DNA from: Flammulina velutipes | Lineage: Eukaryota; Basidiomycota; Agaricomycetes; Agaricales; Physalacriaceae | DNA: 64,000 nucleotides | Assembly (NCBI GenBank): GCA_011800155.1 | Contig: CM022368.1 | Coordinates: 1-64,000 of the forward strand | Direction of reading: 5' to 3' | Shown here: piece after piece, positions 47,476-59,400 of the stretch | How the letters are laid out: each line of letters begins with the position of its first letter | How positions within the stretch are numbered: position 1 is the first letter of the stretch | Notes under the pieces: model-generated | What the model was told of the DNA's origin: nothing | The model's database searches: none | What the model saw: the letters and a program-made list of their open reading frames with translations, nothing else | Made by a program: the position numbers and the translations under genes

Positions 47476-50400
47476 ACGAGCACGGCCGTTCAGAGAAACA
47501 TAACCCAAGTACGTAGCACGTCCTACGACCAGTCTATTTGCCCATCCTGCTCTGGTTTCTTTAGAAACTGAACAGTTTCACACTCATATCCGACTACGTG
47601 GGCTATCTGGCGTACATCCTGTGCTGGATGAGGGACGAGCAGGAAAGGATTCGCAGCGTCGCAGGCTATCTCCTCAAGAACAATTCTCCCCTCATCCTTA
47701 CGTCGTCTCCCGAGGTTGCCCAGTTCGTCAAAGCATCCGTTCTCGAAGCCTTCAACGATTCCAATGTCATGATTCGCAAGACCGCAGGCCAGGACCTCGT
47801 CGCCTTCCTTGGCATCCTCGAGCCGAAGAACTGGCCAGAGTGCCTGCAGCAGCTCGTAACAATGCTCGATCAGGTCGACAGGCAAGAGGTAAGTGGCGCA
47901 GCCGTATTCCCCGCCAAATCACCGTTGTTCTAACACTACGTCCAGGCTGCGTTCAACGTCCTCGAAAAAGCATGCGAAGATTATCCCCGCCAGATGGACG
48001 TCGAGATCAACGGGATGCGTCCGCTCGACTACATGATTCCCAAATTCCTCACCCTCACCGACCACCCATCGTCCAAGATGCGATCTCACGCAGTCGCCTG
48101 CTTGTCGTACTTCGTCCCGGAAGATTGCCAAACCCTCTTCGTCCACCTCGACGCCTTCATCGCCGCTCTCTTCAGACGCGCCTCCGACGACGATCCATCT
48201 GTCCGCCGACATGTCTGTCAGGCCCTCGTCTTTATTCTCGCAGCCCATCCAGAGCGTCTCATGCCAGAGATGAACAATGTGGCAGAGTACATGCTCTACT
48301 CAACCAAAGACCAGAATGAGCACGTGGCTCTTGAAGCCTGCGAGTTTTGGCTGACGTTCGCCGAGGACCAAGAACTATCAAGTTATCTCCACCCTCTGCT
48401 CGGCAAGGTCGCGCCCGTCCTGCTCAACTGCATGGTCTACGGCGAGGACGATCTCCTATGGCTCGACACAGAGACAGAAGACACCGCTGTCCCCGATAAA
48501 GATACCGACATCAAGCCTCGCCACTACGGCGCAAAGTCTCACGGGCTCGAGCACCTCGACAACCCAGACAAAGCCCCCAAGAACCGTGTCGGGATATATG
48601 GCAAAGAGACGTTCGACGACGATGACGAAGATTTTGACTACAACGACGACTACTTTGGTGACGACATGTCCACCGAATGGAATCTTCGCAAGTGCGCAGC
48701 CGCCGCCCTCGATGTTCTCGCCGTTCGCTTCTCTGGCGATCTCCTGAACGTCCTATTGGGCCCCTTGAAGGATAAACTCTGGAGCACAGATTGGCTTCAG
48801 AGGGAAAGTGGCATCCTCGCCCTTGGTGCTATGGCCGAAGGTTGTATCGACGCTATCGAGCCTCATCTCCCCACATTGGTGCCGTATCTGATCAACACCT
48901 TGAACGATTCCAAGGTAGATATTTTTTTTGCTTTCTTTTTAATATCGCTGACAATCGATGCGCAGCCGTTGGTCCGTTCGATAGCTTGTTGGACGCTGGG
49001 CCGATACGCCAGCTGGATGATTCAGCCCTTTTCCGAGGAGCACAAGGTCACATACTTTATTCCAACAATGGAAGGGGTTAGTCACTTAAACTCGTCAAAG
49101 CGCTTATACTTACCTTTTGGTATAGCTCCTTCGCATGGTTCTCGACAACAACAAGCGCGTTCAAGAAGCTGGCTGCAGCGCCTTCGCGACACTGGAGGAA
49201 GTTGCTGGTCCCGAACTCGCCCCGTTCCTCGAACCGGTCCTCCGCAATCTGGTCTTGGCATTTACAAAGTACCAGCAAAAGAACATGTTGATCCTCTACG
49301 ATGCGGTGTGCATGCTCGCCGATGCTGTTGGTCCCGCCCTCTCGAATCCTGCTTACGTCGAGATCCTCATGCCTCCTCTAATGTCGCGGTTGTCGAAACT
49401 CAAGAATGATGACCTTGACCTGATTCCCCTCCTCGAGGTATGTTGTCATCATTTGCATGTCCACTTTGCTCATCTATATATTCTAGTGTCTCGCGTCTGT
49501 AACGATTGCCATGGGCATGGCGTTCTTTCCTTATGCTGGTCCCGTGTTCGAGCGGTGCACTAGCATCATACACACTTCGCTCCTCCATTACCAGGCGTAT
49601 CAACAGAATCGCGACCTTGACGAGCCTGACAAGTCTTTCCTCGTCGTCGCCCTCGAGCTTCTTTCCGGCCTCACCCATGGATTGAGATTGTTGTTGGAGC
49701 CCATGATCCAGCAGACGAATCCAAATCTGCTGCATCTCCTGACTGTCTGCCTCAAGCATCCCCAGGGGCCCGTTCGACAGTCTGCATACGCACTCGTTGG
49801 TGACATGGCTATGGGCTGCTTCCCCGTCCTTCGCCCCCATATGCCTGGTATCATGGCCGAGCTTATCTTGCAGCTCGACCCGGAACCGAAGATCGAGTTT
49901 ATCAGTGCTTCCAACAACGCTGCTTGGTCGGTTGGCGAAGTTGCCATGCGCTATGGACGAGGTGAATCTATTTTCTCTTCCGTTATCATCGATGTTAACT
50001 CGTCTTCAGATGACTCTGAGTTCCAACAATGGGTCAACCCGCTCATCGCTCGTCTCATTCCCATCCTCTTGCACCCCAAGGCCCGAGGAGTCTCCACGAG
50101 AACGCAGCCATTTCGATTGGTCGGATTGGGTTGATGCACCCAACTTTGGTTGCTCCCCATCTGGCCAACTTCGCCCAAGCTTGGTGCCAGGCATTGTACA
50201 AAATTCGCGACAACGAGGAGAAGGACTCTGCGTTCCGGGGACTGTGTACCATGATCGAGGTCAACCCGGGAGGGATCGCCGAGGTTCGTGAATCTCCTTC
50301 TACTAGCGCCGACAACGATGCTAACGATTTCTACAGAGTCTTTTGTGGTTCTGCAATTCGATCGTGTGCTGGAACTCGCCTTCGCCGGAGCTGAACAGCA

Positions 50401-50516
50401 TGTTCCAGCAACTCCTCCTTGCGTTCAAGAACCACAACGAGGCTGGATGGGCCGGCCAGGTCGCTGCGTTCCCGCCCGTCATCCAAGAATGTCTTGCCGC
50501 GCGTTACGGTGTATGA
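47407..50516 (+). CDS. KAP104: Transportin (karyopherin beta-2) import receptor, with one apparent frameshift
   Basis: HEAT-repeat nuclear import receptor for PY-NLS cargo, acting with Ran. ATG 47407 opens [20 protein letters not shown]. Further landmarks: [18 protein letters not shown] (about 47660), [20 protein letters not shown] (about 48200), the acidic insert loop with [19 protein letters not shown] (about 48590), [88 protein letters not shown] and a C-terminal CLAARYGV ending at TGA 50514-50516. About seven short introns; length about 900 residues as expected. At about 50082 the coding frame drops one base: AAGGCCCGAGGAGT where AAGGCCCCGAGG would keep [15 protein letters not shown] in frame. 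As written, the product would end about 60 bases later and lose the last 130 residues. It may be a real recent lesion or a homopolymer error. PP1 debris lies divergently upstream. Confidence 0.9.
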
Positions 50517-50680
50517 ACTCACTCGCCTTGTTGAATAATTTATTTACTTGCCTCATGTCAGGCCCTTTAGTAGCAGTACTATCTCTCTTGTTGTCGTCTA
50601 TCACGTCGTATATTGTAGCTCTCTCACATCTTAGTTCAGTTATCTGTGTATATATCATCAACTGTTTTTGTAAGTAGCAT

Positions 50681-50944
50681 CTAGGTAGGTGTTCGCCCTT
50701 GCTGTTCTAAAAAATGTGACACTGTCGAAATTTGATGCCTACCACTATCTTTAGAATCCTTAGCGGCGGCATGATTGCCTTGAGCGGTGGCATGATTGTC
50801 GGCGATGAGGGTGGTGAGATTTGCGAGTTGTTGTTGGATTTGAGCCAGTTGTTGCGCAAGAGCATTAGCTGGACATTAGGGAGGAGAAAAGTTAGTAAAT
50901 TGTTAAAGGGAATGAAACAAATGCTTACCATTCGTTCGCATCAT
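50681..50944 (-). CDS. Small coiled-coil protein
   Basis: ATG 50942-50944 (MMRTN), then a GTAAGC intron of about 50 bases, then ANALAQQLAQIQQQLANLTT and IADNHATAQGNHAAAK to a TAG at 50681-50683; about 70 residues. The Leu/Ile spacing over about 30 residues predicts an amphipathic coiled coil. No family is recognised; it could also be the start of a longer decayed gene. It is convergent with the transportin gene, whose stop lies 165 bases away. Confidence 0.4.
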
Positions 50945-51109
50945 GTTAAACCTGTCGCGTCTATTCCTTTAACGAGGGCTTTAGTCCGGGGCTGTGAGGA
51001 GAACGAGATTGTTAGAACACAGCCAAGGAAACGAACGGACACGCACTAAAAGCCTAGCTACAGCTGTCATGTATCCAAACGGCTAGGGAAGGCAGATCCA
51101 GCATGGCCA

Positions 51110-51245
51110 AGTCCTCTCGTCGTCCAGAGGTATCCTGGGCTCTATTTCGGTAAATTCGTGGGCGCGAAGGAGGCTATCGCTGAGGCAGATCTCGTTACGG
51201 AAGGAACAACCGATCTGTGCTGGGGTGAAGGGAACATGAGAGGCA
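51110..51245 (-). pseudogene. Small glycyl-tRNA synthetase remnant
   Basis: The minus strand reads HVPFTPAQIGCSFRNEICLS followed by LLRAHEFTEIEPRIPLDDER. It parallels the motif-2 stretch of the glycyl-tRNA synthetase at 27560-27700 ([37 protein letters not shown]). Only about 45 codons are recognisable and the match is much diverged. No flanking synthetase exons were found. The conserved SFRNEI core makes chance similarity unlikely. Confidence 0.65.
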
Positions 51246-53610
51246 GCAGTGCTATCTAGGGATGGAGCATCACCACTAATCTCACGACGAGGACACAGAG
51301 TCACATATCTCCTTCCCCCGGAAATCCGCCAGAACTTTGCGTATCTATGTAATCAATTAGTCCAATCTTCCAGTATCGACTGAGACCACAATCAACACGG
51401 CTGATGACTGTAGGCTCACCCATAGGCATAGCGTCTCCTGAACTCCTTGCGTCGGTATCCAGTGTCCCCGTTGAAGCGATCCAGGCAGACATGTCGCGAT
51501 TTCCGCACCTGCATCGTGGTCCCGATCCTCCCGCTGTTTCTCCTTGACCAGGAGATCGGCAGCGACGGGCTTCTCCTTCCCACTGTCGTTATCCTACGGC
51601 TCTCTATGGTACAAAGTCGGTACCCTTTTGGTTCCAGCGTATCCGCGTCTTGCGTCCAAATTACCTACGTCGCCGTCAGACTGAGTCGAAAACAGACAAG
51701 TACGTACAGTGAGCCAAGCAGAAGTAACAGTTACCGTTCGCGCATGGTGTTCGCGTCGTGGTAAGCCTATCACGTTCTTGTGAACATCCCGGAACGAGGT
51801 TTTGTACAGCGTTGAGAAACCGAACGGAAGCGCACTAAAAGCCAGTAGCGAGCGTCAAACGAATGTGGACGTGGTCTACAGAGGCGATTAATGGGTGTCA
51901 TATGGGAAATAGGACGAGGATGTACATGGTTCGTGTTGCTGCGGTGTACGAGCGCGTTATACATTCGTATAAAGGAGCCGTCTCGTTCGAAGGTAGGGGC
52001 GTCGTGGCGCAAGGAAAGCGTTGCACACTTCATAAAAATAGGCCGTCCGCTGACACATTGTTCATTTAGAATGACAGTAAGCTAAAACGGGACACTCATC
52101 TGCATCTAAGCCGTTTCGTAGGAACACGCGCTACGTTCCCTGGCGGGATCGTTTCGTTTGAATGCAAAGGTAGGGCTGTACGGCGGCGGGCCGTTAGAGT
52201 GATGTTAGGAAAGAAGAAAGGAAGGAAGACATACCAGCAACGTTAGACAAGAGCATAGAAAAGCCTATAGTGATGCAGGAGACGTAGAGCAAACAGCTGA
52301 TGATGGCAAGAGACCAACAAACAAAATCATGGCACACACCTAGAATGCCGTCTCGTGACCTTGATCGCGAATAGCTCGACGCGTTGAGCAAACGTTGAGG
52401 GACAATAGACGAGACACTTTAGGAAGTAGAAATGCATATAACAATGAGAGGAGAAGACGAGAAAAGTAGATGAGAGTGAGGAATGATGTTCTCCTCAACG
52501 GAACGTCCACCCTTTAAAGCACTCGTTTACGCGGTAGGATTAACCTTACAGAGCCCAAAGTGACGGAAATAAAACGCTTAGCATTAGTACTATGGTCGGA
52601 TAGAGCTTCAGATCTTTATTACCGAACATCCGTAACTTCGTCCAAGCCCTTAAAGGCGCTCTGGGCATTTGTTCATATTCCGACGTTTCCTAAGCGGCTT
52701 GGACATTGAACTGCGACTGTGCGCAGTCTCCTGGATTTTTGTACCCGGCCAGTCCAGGCCGTCAGACCGAGTCTACGGTACAACGGTGTCTCGAACATTT
52801 CCGTTCGTTGTGTGGCGCAAACACATAATAATAGCAGTTTTGACTTGCGCCAAGGTGGATATTAACATACAACACATGAAGCAATGTGTTTCTGAGATGT
52901 TTGATCTTTGGGTGTGCCAATTTTACATAGAGAGAAGATCGACACGAACGATCGAGGGGTGCACACTGTGATCAATTGCGTCACTGATAAGATTAGCGTC
53001 TGCTGGATATGGGGGGTACAAATACAACCGGTGGCGGTGAAGTTTGGTGACGCAAAGAACCCTGACGAAGAGCCCCCAGAGAAACAAGAGAAACAACCCT
53101 AACGGTTTGTTAATGAATGGGTGTGGCCGACGAGCGGGTAACAAACCGTTGTTCGCAGCAGGAATAAAAAAGATCCCTAAACACGAGTGATGTGGTTGAT
53201 AGTCTATTTGCAGCTTTTTTCAACCGAAATTTACAGCAGACGTCAATACGATCTGGATTGGGAATACAGAACGGTTCGGTGCAGTATATCAGTCGAGTGT
53301 GTTAATTCCACGTACAGTTAGTGAGGCGTAAGGCACTCCCTCACAAATTCACGAGCGGTAGCGCTGATGTTCACATACTATTCCTCAGGATCGAGCTTGT
53401 AGTTAGTATGCAGCTCCCCTCTCCCCCAAGGCTCCCCCTCCCCTGCATACTGGACGTTGAGAGTGAATGCAGGCATAGTCATATACGACCATCGGATGGC
53501 CCGGTCCGTTGTAAATGAAGGTTCGGCCTTCGCCGTTTGCGGCCATACCGCTAGGCACGACTCTCCCACGCTGTTAATAATGTCGCCGGTGGTCTTCTTG
53601 CACACTAAAC
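51246..53610. other. 2.3 kb without a recognisable gene
   Basis: Short frames only. A minus frame at 52194-52391 has a hydrophobic run (LAIISCLLYVSCITIGFSML) without context. A minus segment near 51420-51480 in another frame reads YRRKEFRRRYAYG and is unassigned. Confidence 0.3.
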
Positions 53611-54782
53611 ATGACGATCTCCGATGATCCCAAATTTTTCGACCTACTGCATCAAATCCCAGAGCTTTTCTTGATCTATCGCACTCTGAGCCTACAGTCG
53701 ATGTCCCCCAAGACTTTGCAACACTTGGTCTGGGACGATTGGTCCTCCACGCCTACGATAGCCCCCCCTCGGCGAACGCCCACCCAGGTTACATATCGAT
53801 CGTGGCTGTACTTTTGTGGCCAGGACTTACTGGCTACTCGAACCTCGTATGCTCTACTTCTGCCCAACGAGCACCAAGTTGGTACATTCCCATAAAAACG
53901 TGTTTAGGAGCCTGATCGTTGAACAGATAAGCCTGTTTTCCGCGGATCTGGGGATCTGGGCTGATGTGTTTAACGAGTGGACGCATCTCCGCCAGCGTTA
54001 TACATTCGCCAATATTGTCTTTCTTGACATCAATCTCGTTCCGTGTGTGCATTCTGCGCAACATTCTCCTTTCCTCCACCTTCGGTTGTTCGCTTTGACT
54101 GTGCGATGCCTCGCCACCGATAATGGGTTCAATGTGGTTCAAGAAATATCGCAATGGGGTCAACAGTCCCACTTGAGGGAACTACGGATCCTCGTTTGGA
54201 CTCCTGTGTTCGAACTTGGATGGGAGGTGCGGTGTAGCCTCACATCACCTTTTATCTGCCCTGATTTTTCTCTTTCACAAGCTGTTTGAAAGTGCGGTGG
54301 TCTGGGATGAGGAAGATTTGGCCTTCATGGTCCAATCTTTCGTCCTTCTGAGAGTCTTTGGCTTGAAGCACCCGGGAGTTGTCTTCCGGGGCATCGTTCG
54401 AGCCTACTCCAACATATTAGACAATGTCGTGTCAGATGATACGTGGTCGTTCGAAGACGTTTCTACGGAGGAATGGCTGGCCGCGGAAAGATCATTTGTG
54501 GCACGATTGGGAAATACAGTAACAGACGTCTTTCTCGCATATGGAGATGCAGAAGAATGTGGGGTGACAGATGGGGAGATTCAGAGAATGTTTGGCAAAC
54601 TTGCTCACTGGACATACCAGTCGGAGGGCTGGGTTCGAATTCGAGGAAGATTGGATGCTTCATTTGGAGTGGCTGCTGGCTGGGATACAGAGGATCATTT
54701 AACCATGTTGTATGGTCTGCTCTCTGCTGACAACAGCGTAGCAGTAGTTCAGCCCTACCGACCACAACAATCCCTGTACTAG
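53611..54782 (+). pseudogene. Unrecognised F-box/LRR-style gene spread over three frames
   Basis: ATG 53611 opens MTISDDPKFFDLLHQIPELF. The coding-like reading moves to a second frame near 53880 (FRSLIVEQISLFSADLGIWA, YTFANIVFLDINLVPCVH) and to a third near 54240 (LFHKLFESAVVWDEEDLAFM), ending at TAG 54780-54782. The composition and layout recall the non-F-box part of mushroom F-box proteins. No good splice sites explain the frame changes, so two frameshifts are the simpler explanation. Without a homolog in hand this stays uncertain. Confidence 0.4.
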
Positions 54783-55280
54783 CGGGTGGAAATGACACAT
54801 GATTCGGACCGGTGCCGGATAAGATCGTGATCGGGTGCCTGGCCAAAGCAACTTCGCCGTTTCCCGTGGTCCTCAAAAAATCACTTTGATGATACTCCAA
54901 TGGGTCCTCCTCTCCATGGATTATGACGATGGTGACGATACCTTCTGGTCTTTCTCGTGTACGGAGCCCCCCGTACAAAGCACATTTTGTCTACACCAGT
55001 TAAGTATATACCGACAATCAAACTCAACGGTGGCCATGAAGGCCCGCAACTGCAGGTGAACACCGTTACGCGTCCTGCGATGTAGTAGTCAGTGTCATCT
55101 TTTCTCACTGACACCGGTACGTTTAACACGCAAACCGCATACTTCTTCCTTGAGGACTAACCAGTCGCTAGCCTTCCGGTTGCGCATTCGGCGCAGCTCA
55201 CCCGCTCCCGTCCAGCTGTTCTAGGAGGTCTCTATAGGATCGTCGACTGGTTTCACGTTCCGATTTCTTGCTAAGGGACG
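54783..55280. other. Spacer without a gene
   Basis: Short frames on both strands; nothing supportable. Confidence 0.4.
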
Positions 55281-56281
55281 ATGGGTCGTCCAACGTCGGA
55301 AATTGCACGATGTTACCTGGAGCGTCCATTTTCATGCCACGTTTGGAGATCAGAACAAGAATTTAATGGAGACAATGCCCTAGTGTTGGGAAACACGGTC
55401 AAAGTCAAGATTCCATTGCGCGATATCAGTGCGTTCTGTTCACCTGTGCTCTTCGACTTTTCGTTTGACGTTCTCTCAGCCTCGGGGCGGCTCATCGGTG
55501 GGCAGTACGTGCTTCTAGCATCGTGTTGCTATGGTAAAGGTGGCTTTCCGTTTGCGCAGCCTGGCCAATCCTTTATCTTGTTATCTTGTTTTCTTGCGTA
55601 CAAGAACTTTGTACGCTCATTTTACTTCCTACCTTTTGATTACTCACAGAAGGCCAGATTACGTGGTCCAAGATCACTGTTTGGACATTGCCTAAGAGTA
55701 CGGATGGATGCCTTCCGTCTACGTTGCAGCAATATCCATTTTCCACCACTTGTCCATTGTGCTGTCTTTCGCTTGCTTGACTTACGCGGGTACGTCCAGC
55801 TCGCGGTCATCTCTACCGCTACTAACATGCTCACAGGACTCGCACTCCGCCACTCCACGCGCATTTGGCGTCCAACTTGGCCTTCACCGTGTCTCGCTTC
55901 ATGCAGCTCATCCTCCAGCTTCACCCTAGCCTGTACCGCCTTCTCCATTCCCTCCGTCACCTCCTCCCCCACCGTCGTCGTTTCTCCGACCTACAAGCAC
56001 TCGGCAGACACGAGCACTAGCATGAGCACGCCTCCTCCCAGACCCTCGCCAGCCTCGGCTCGGAAGAAGTGGTGTTTACCGTCTGTTCCCTCTCGTTGTC
56101 TCCCGTCGCTTTATGGGTCCCGGACCCCCCCCCTCCCCCCGACGTATCCGCCCTCATCTACTTCGCATTCCGTATATACTCTTCCCTCTCTATTCTGCGT
56201 TGTCCGAAACCCCGTCGACTACTGCCCCGACTACCTACGCCTCTAGTGGTGGTTCTTCAACACTCGAGACATCCGTCGTGA
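55281..56281 (+). CDS. Unrecognised gene next to the arm 2 border
   Basis: A long plus frame starts at ATG 55281 (MGRPTSEIARCYLERPFSCH) and stays open for 321 codons. A second frame at 55850-56281 carries segments such as RFMQLILQLHPSLYRLLHSL and ALIYFAFRIYSSLSIL that look more coding-like than the first. Splicing of parts of both (a CTCACAG acceptor near 55836) is possible. No domain is recognised. The open region ends 43 bases before the arm border at 56324, so the border may have clipped the gene. Confidence 0.25.
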
Positions 56282-56430
56282 TCCTGATATTCTTCTCTCC
56301 TTATTTTTGCTACGATTTCATCCTTCTTTGCCTTGAGGGCCCTACACTATTTGTTTTCGTACCTTTATTCCTCCTTCGGCTTTCCATCCTTCTACTCTCT
56401 TTGCTATGAGACCTAGATCACGAATACTTT

Positions 56431-56748
56431 TTGTACTATTGCTATGATGCACGCTCCTCGACGTTCATTGGACGTGTATATTGCCTCAGGAAACCCTATT
56501 TTGGTCCAGATCGTGGCTGTGGGCTCGGAATAGCTCCCGAGGCTCCGTTACTCAGGGCATTGATCCGGAACAGTTTAGAGTCTCCGAAGCAAGGGCACAA
56601 AGCTCTGGGAGCTCTGGGAGACCTCCAGAGCTCGCGCCAGGACATCCAGAGACTCTCTGTCTCCTTCACCTCCGGGAGTCAGAGCTGGCCGGATCACCAT
56701 TCCTTGCTATATGATGTGTATCTGTATGATTATGTTCCAATACAATGA
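56431..56748 (+). repeat. GC-rich unit B, arm 2 copy
   Basis: Mirror of 14813-15130. It differs by one CpG/TpG change (ttccgag here, ttctgag in arm 1). Confidence 0.5.
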
Positions 56749-57045
56749 CATTGGTATCCTCAAAAGGCGTAAAATGTGTCAGTTTGCTTTAGATTTATTT
56801 CGTGGTCGTAGATGCCTTGACCACGTCTTGAACTGAACAGAAATTTGACAAGTCGATTTCAAAGTCCGTTCCGATTGATCACATGGTCGTCGCGTCAAAA
56901 CGGAACGTAAACGGTGCCTTCGTTTTCTCTCTCCCCAACATCTCCCTGCCTTCAGCCTTTCTATCGACTGCTCGCTCTCAGCTTCTTCTTCAATTTCTGT
57001 CGCGACTGCCTTGAACAGCACAGGTGGGAACATATTTCGGTCGAC

Positions 57046-57606
57046 ATGGCCTGGGATGAGTATTACGCTGCCGAGGGAGGTCGCCTGGGCGAAGTGAATA
57101 TCGTTGGTGCGTCGGTTCTCGCTCTCCAGCTCTGTCTTGGACTGACTGACATGACGCAGGAGCTCAGCCTCTATGATTCTTGGTTCCCTGGTGTGTTTTT
57201 CCCTTCGTTTACAACCTTGCACAGTGTTGACTTTTTCTAGCTCCATTCTCCCCCGTTAATCTGTTGTTCTCTCTGGCCGCTACCCTACTTACGCGCACTC
57301 GCACCTTGGATGGACATTTAACTGGCAAAGATGTGTCTGTCCGAACCGCCGTAGCTCTTGCCCCTCGTACGATTATCCGTATGTCCGTTCTTGCCCTCTT
57401 CGATATTGCACGCAAGTAACGATATTTCTTAGATTTTGTCGGTTGTCCGGGAACCCGTATAGCTGCAGAGACGACCTCTGCCCGCCGGCCGAAAGTATGT
57501 TTTTATTGTGCGCGCCTACGTTATTAGTGCTAATTGTCGTCCATAGGTTGGCATACTTTGTCTGACGGACACCTACAAGCAGCGTATCGCGCGCCTAGGG
57601 AAATGA
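57046..57606 (+). CDS. Small unrecognised hydrophobic protein, arm 2 copy
   Basis: Mirror of 13955-14515. The first exon is 57046-57190 and the second starts at 57241. A C/G substitution changes one residue: INIVGAS-type Ser here where arm 1 has Trp. The reading is otherwise the same. Confidence 0.4.
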
Positions 57607-57760
57607 GCATCCAACGCTAGCTGTTAGAGAACGGTGGTCTGACAAGTGTAGAGAGTGATTGAGGGAAATTGACGGGTGACGCACCAATTCCTTTTTTTTC
57701 TTGACGTACAGTAGTTTCTGTTGTATTTAGTTAGACCAACGCTATCGTTTTTATGCCCTC

Positions 57761-58077
57761 TTATCATTCAATGTGTGCAATACAGTCAAGCTATAGCTAT
57801 AGGATGTATATCTCAGGTCTTCACCTCTGGCAATCTCTAGAGAATGCTGGAGCAAGCAGGAGCACCAGAGTCTCCAGAGACTCCTGAGCTCCCAGCGCTC
57901 CAGAGGTCTCCGGATATTGGACCCTTGCTTCAGAGCATTCCAGACCTTTCCGGATATGGGGGGTTGTCTCCCTAGCTCTCAGGGCTCTAGAGTTTCCGGG
58001 AGCCTCGGGATACAACCTCCGGGCTTCCTGAGGTGAAGAATGTATCTGTAGGCGAGGATTTAGGCCATCTATCCTAG
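57761..58077 (-). repeat. GC-rich unit A, arm 2 copy
   Basis: Mirror of 13484-13800; no difference noticed. Confidence 0.5.
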
Positions 58078-58495
58078 ACCAGTATACCACCCCTAATTTC
58101 CGCATGCAGATACCAACTCCTCAATTGCTGTAGCCCCCATAGTGTGGTATAAGCGCCACTGTATCGTTGGACCGATTTTGGCTTGTCATTTCTTGATGCA
58201 CATCCTGGAATATTCTCACGTTGCGCTATCGCGCGCACCATGAGAGCGAACTGAATTTGGCGCCTCTTCTTCGGCCTTCCCGTTAACACTTGGTGGCGGA
58301 GAACCCCGACGTCGTTCCAGGGAACTGTCGGAGCTTGATTAAATATATAGGTTACAAGCTACAGAACATATTTTTTGGAAGGATGATAAATATTGTTGAG
58401 AGGGACGAGAGTTGAATATAGTACATTCCTTTTAGGTGTGCATTTACATGACGGCGAGTAGAGGGGATCGTCAAATATTTTATTTTGCTGGAGAA

Positions 58496-59221
58496 TCATA
58501 TAATCTCATCCGTCGCGACGCGTCCCTTCAAGTCCGAGTACCACGAGCGAGCTGTCGTCTCCTCCGAGTCGACATGCCAGACGACGGTCAGTCGCGTGCT
58601 TCCCAAGACATCTGGGAAATCCCTCTTCAACGCTCTTCCTCAGGTGCAACCACACATTCAGATCCAACTGCTCCAACCCCAGCATACCTACGAGCACATT
58701 GTCCAAAGCGGCCATATCCGGTGAACGACCCATGAAGAAGGTACTCTGTAAATTGATACCCACCCTCCTCAGAGTGGAGGAAGACAAAGACAGGGCATTG
58801 CAAAAGTTTATTGACGTGATGTTTCCGAGCTTGAACGTGAATTACTACAAAGTTGAGGGCAATGTGAGAACGGGCGCCGCATGGAGGTATCATGGTCAGA
58901 GAACTGAGGTCACAAGATTGGGGAGACTTAGTCTCGTTTTTCGAGTCAACACCATGCAGCTCTAGGATGCATAGTTTAGCTTTGTATCGATCCAAAAGCA
59001 CGGCAAGACGCTGGGGACGACACATCGGGAGGCGATCATCTACGAACACGATCTCCTCGAGGTTCGGGAAGGGTGTCTTGGAGCTTGTGAGAAGGTCCAA
59101 GAACATTAAGTCTGATGCTGAAGAAAGATGGATACACAGACAAGTGATTTGCAGGACTGGTCCCAGTGCCTCAAAATGGCGTGTATCCCACATAGTGGTT
59201 TCAGTGATCAAAATCAATGGA
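58496..59221 (-). pseudogene. Second F-box/LRR-like remnant, arm 2 copy
   Basis: Mirror of 12340-13065 with the same frame changes. Confidence 0.45.
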
Positions 59222-59400
59222 AGAGCTAGCACTCATTGGACGAGAAGGGGTTTTTTGTTGGCTGGAAGTACTTTCAGAACTCAACTAATACTCCCTCATG
59301 AATGAATATGAAGTAAGTAGTAGGTTTGGGGTTGACGGGACAAAATGAAAGTAAAAAGTCCAAGACTGAAAACAAGAAAAGAAAATGTCAAGGACAGCGG

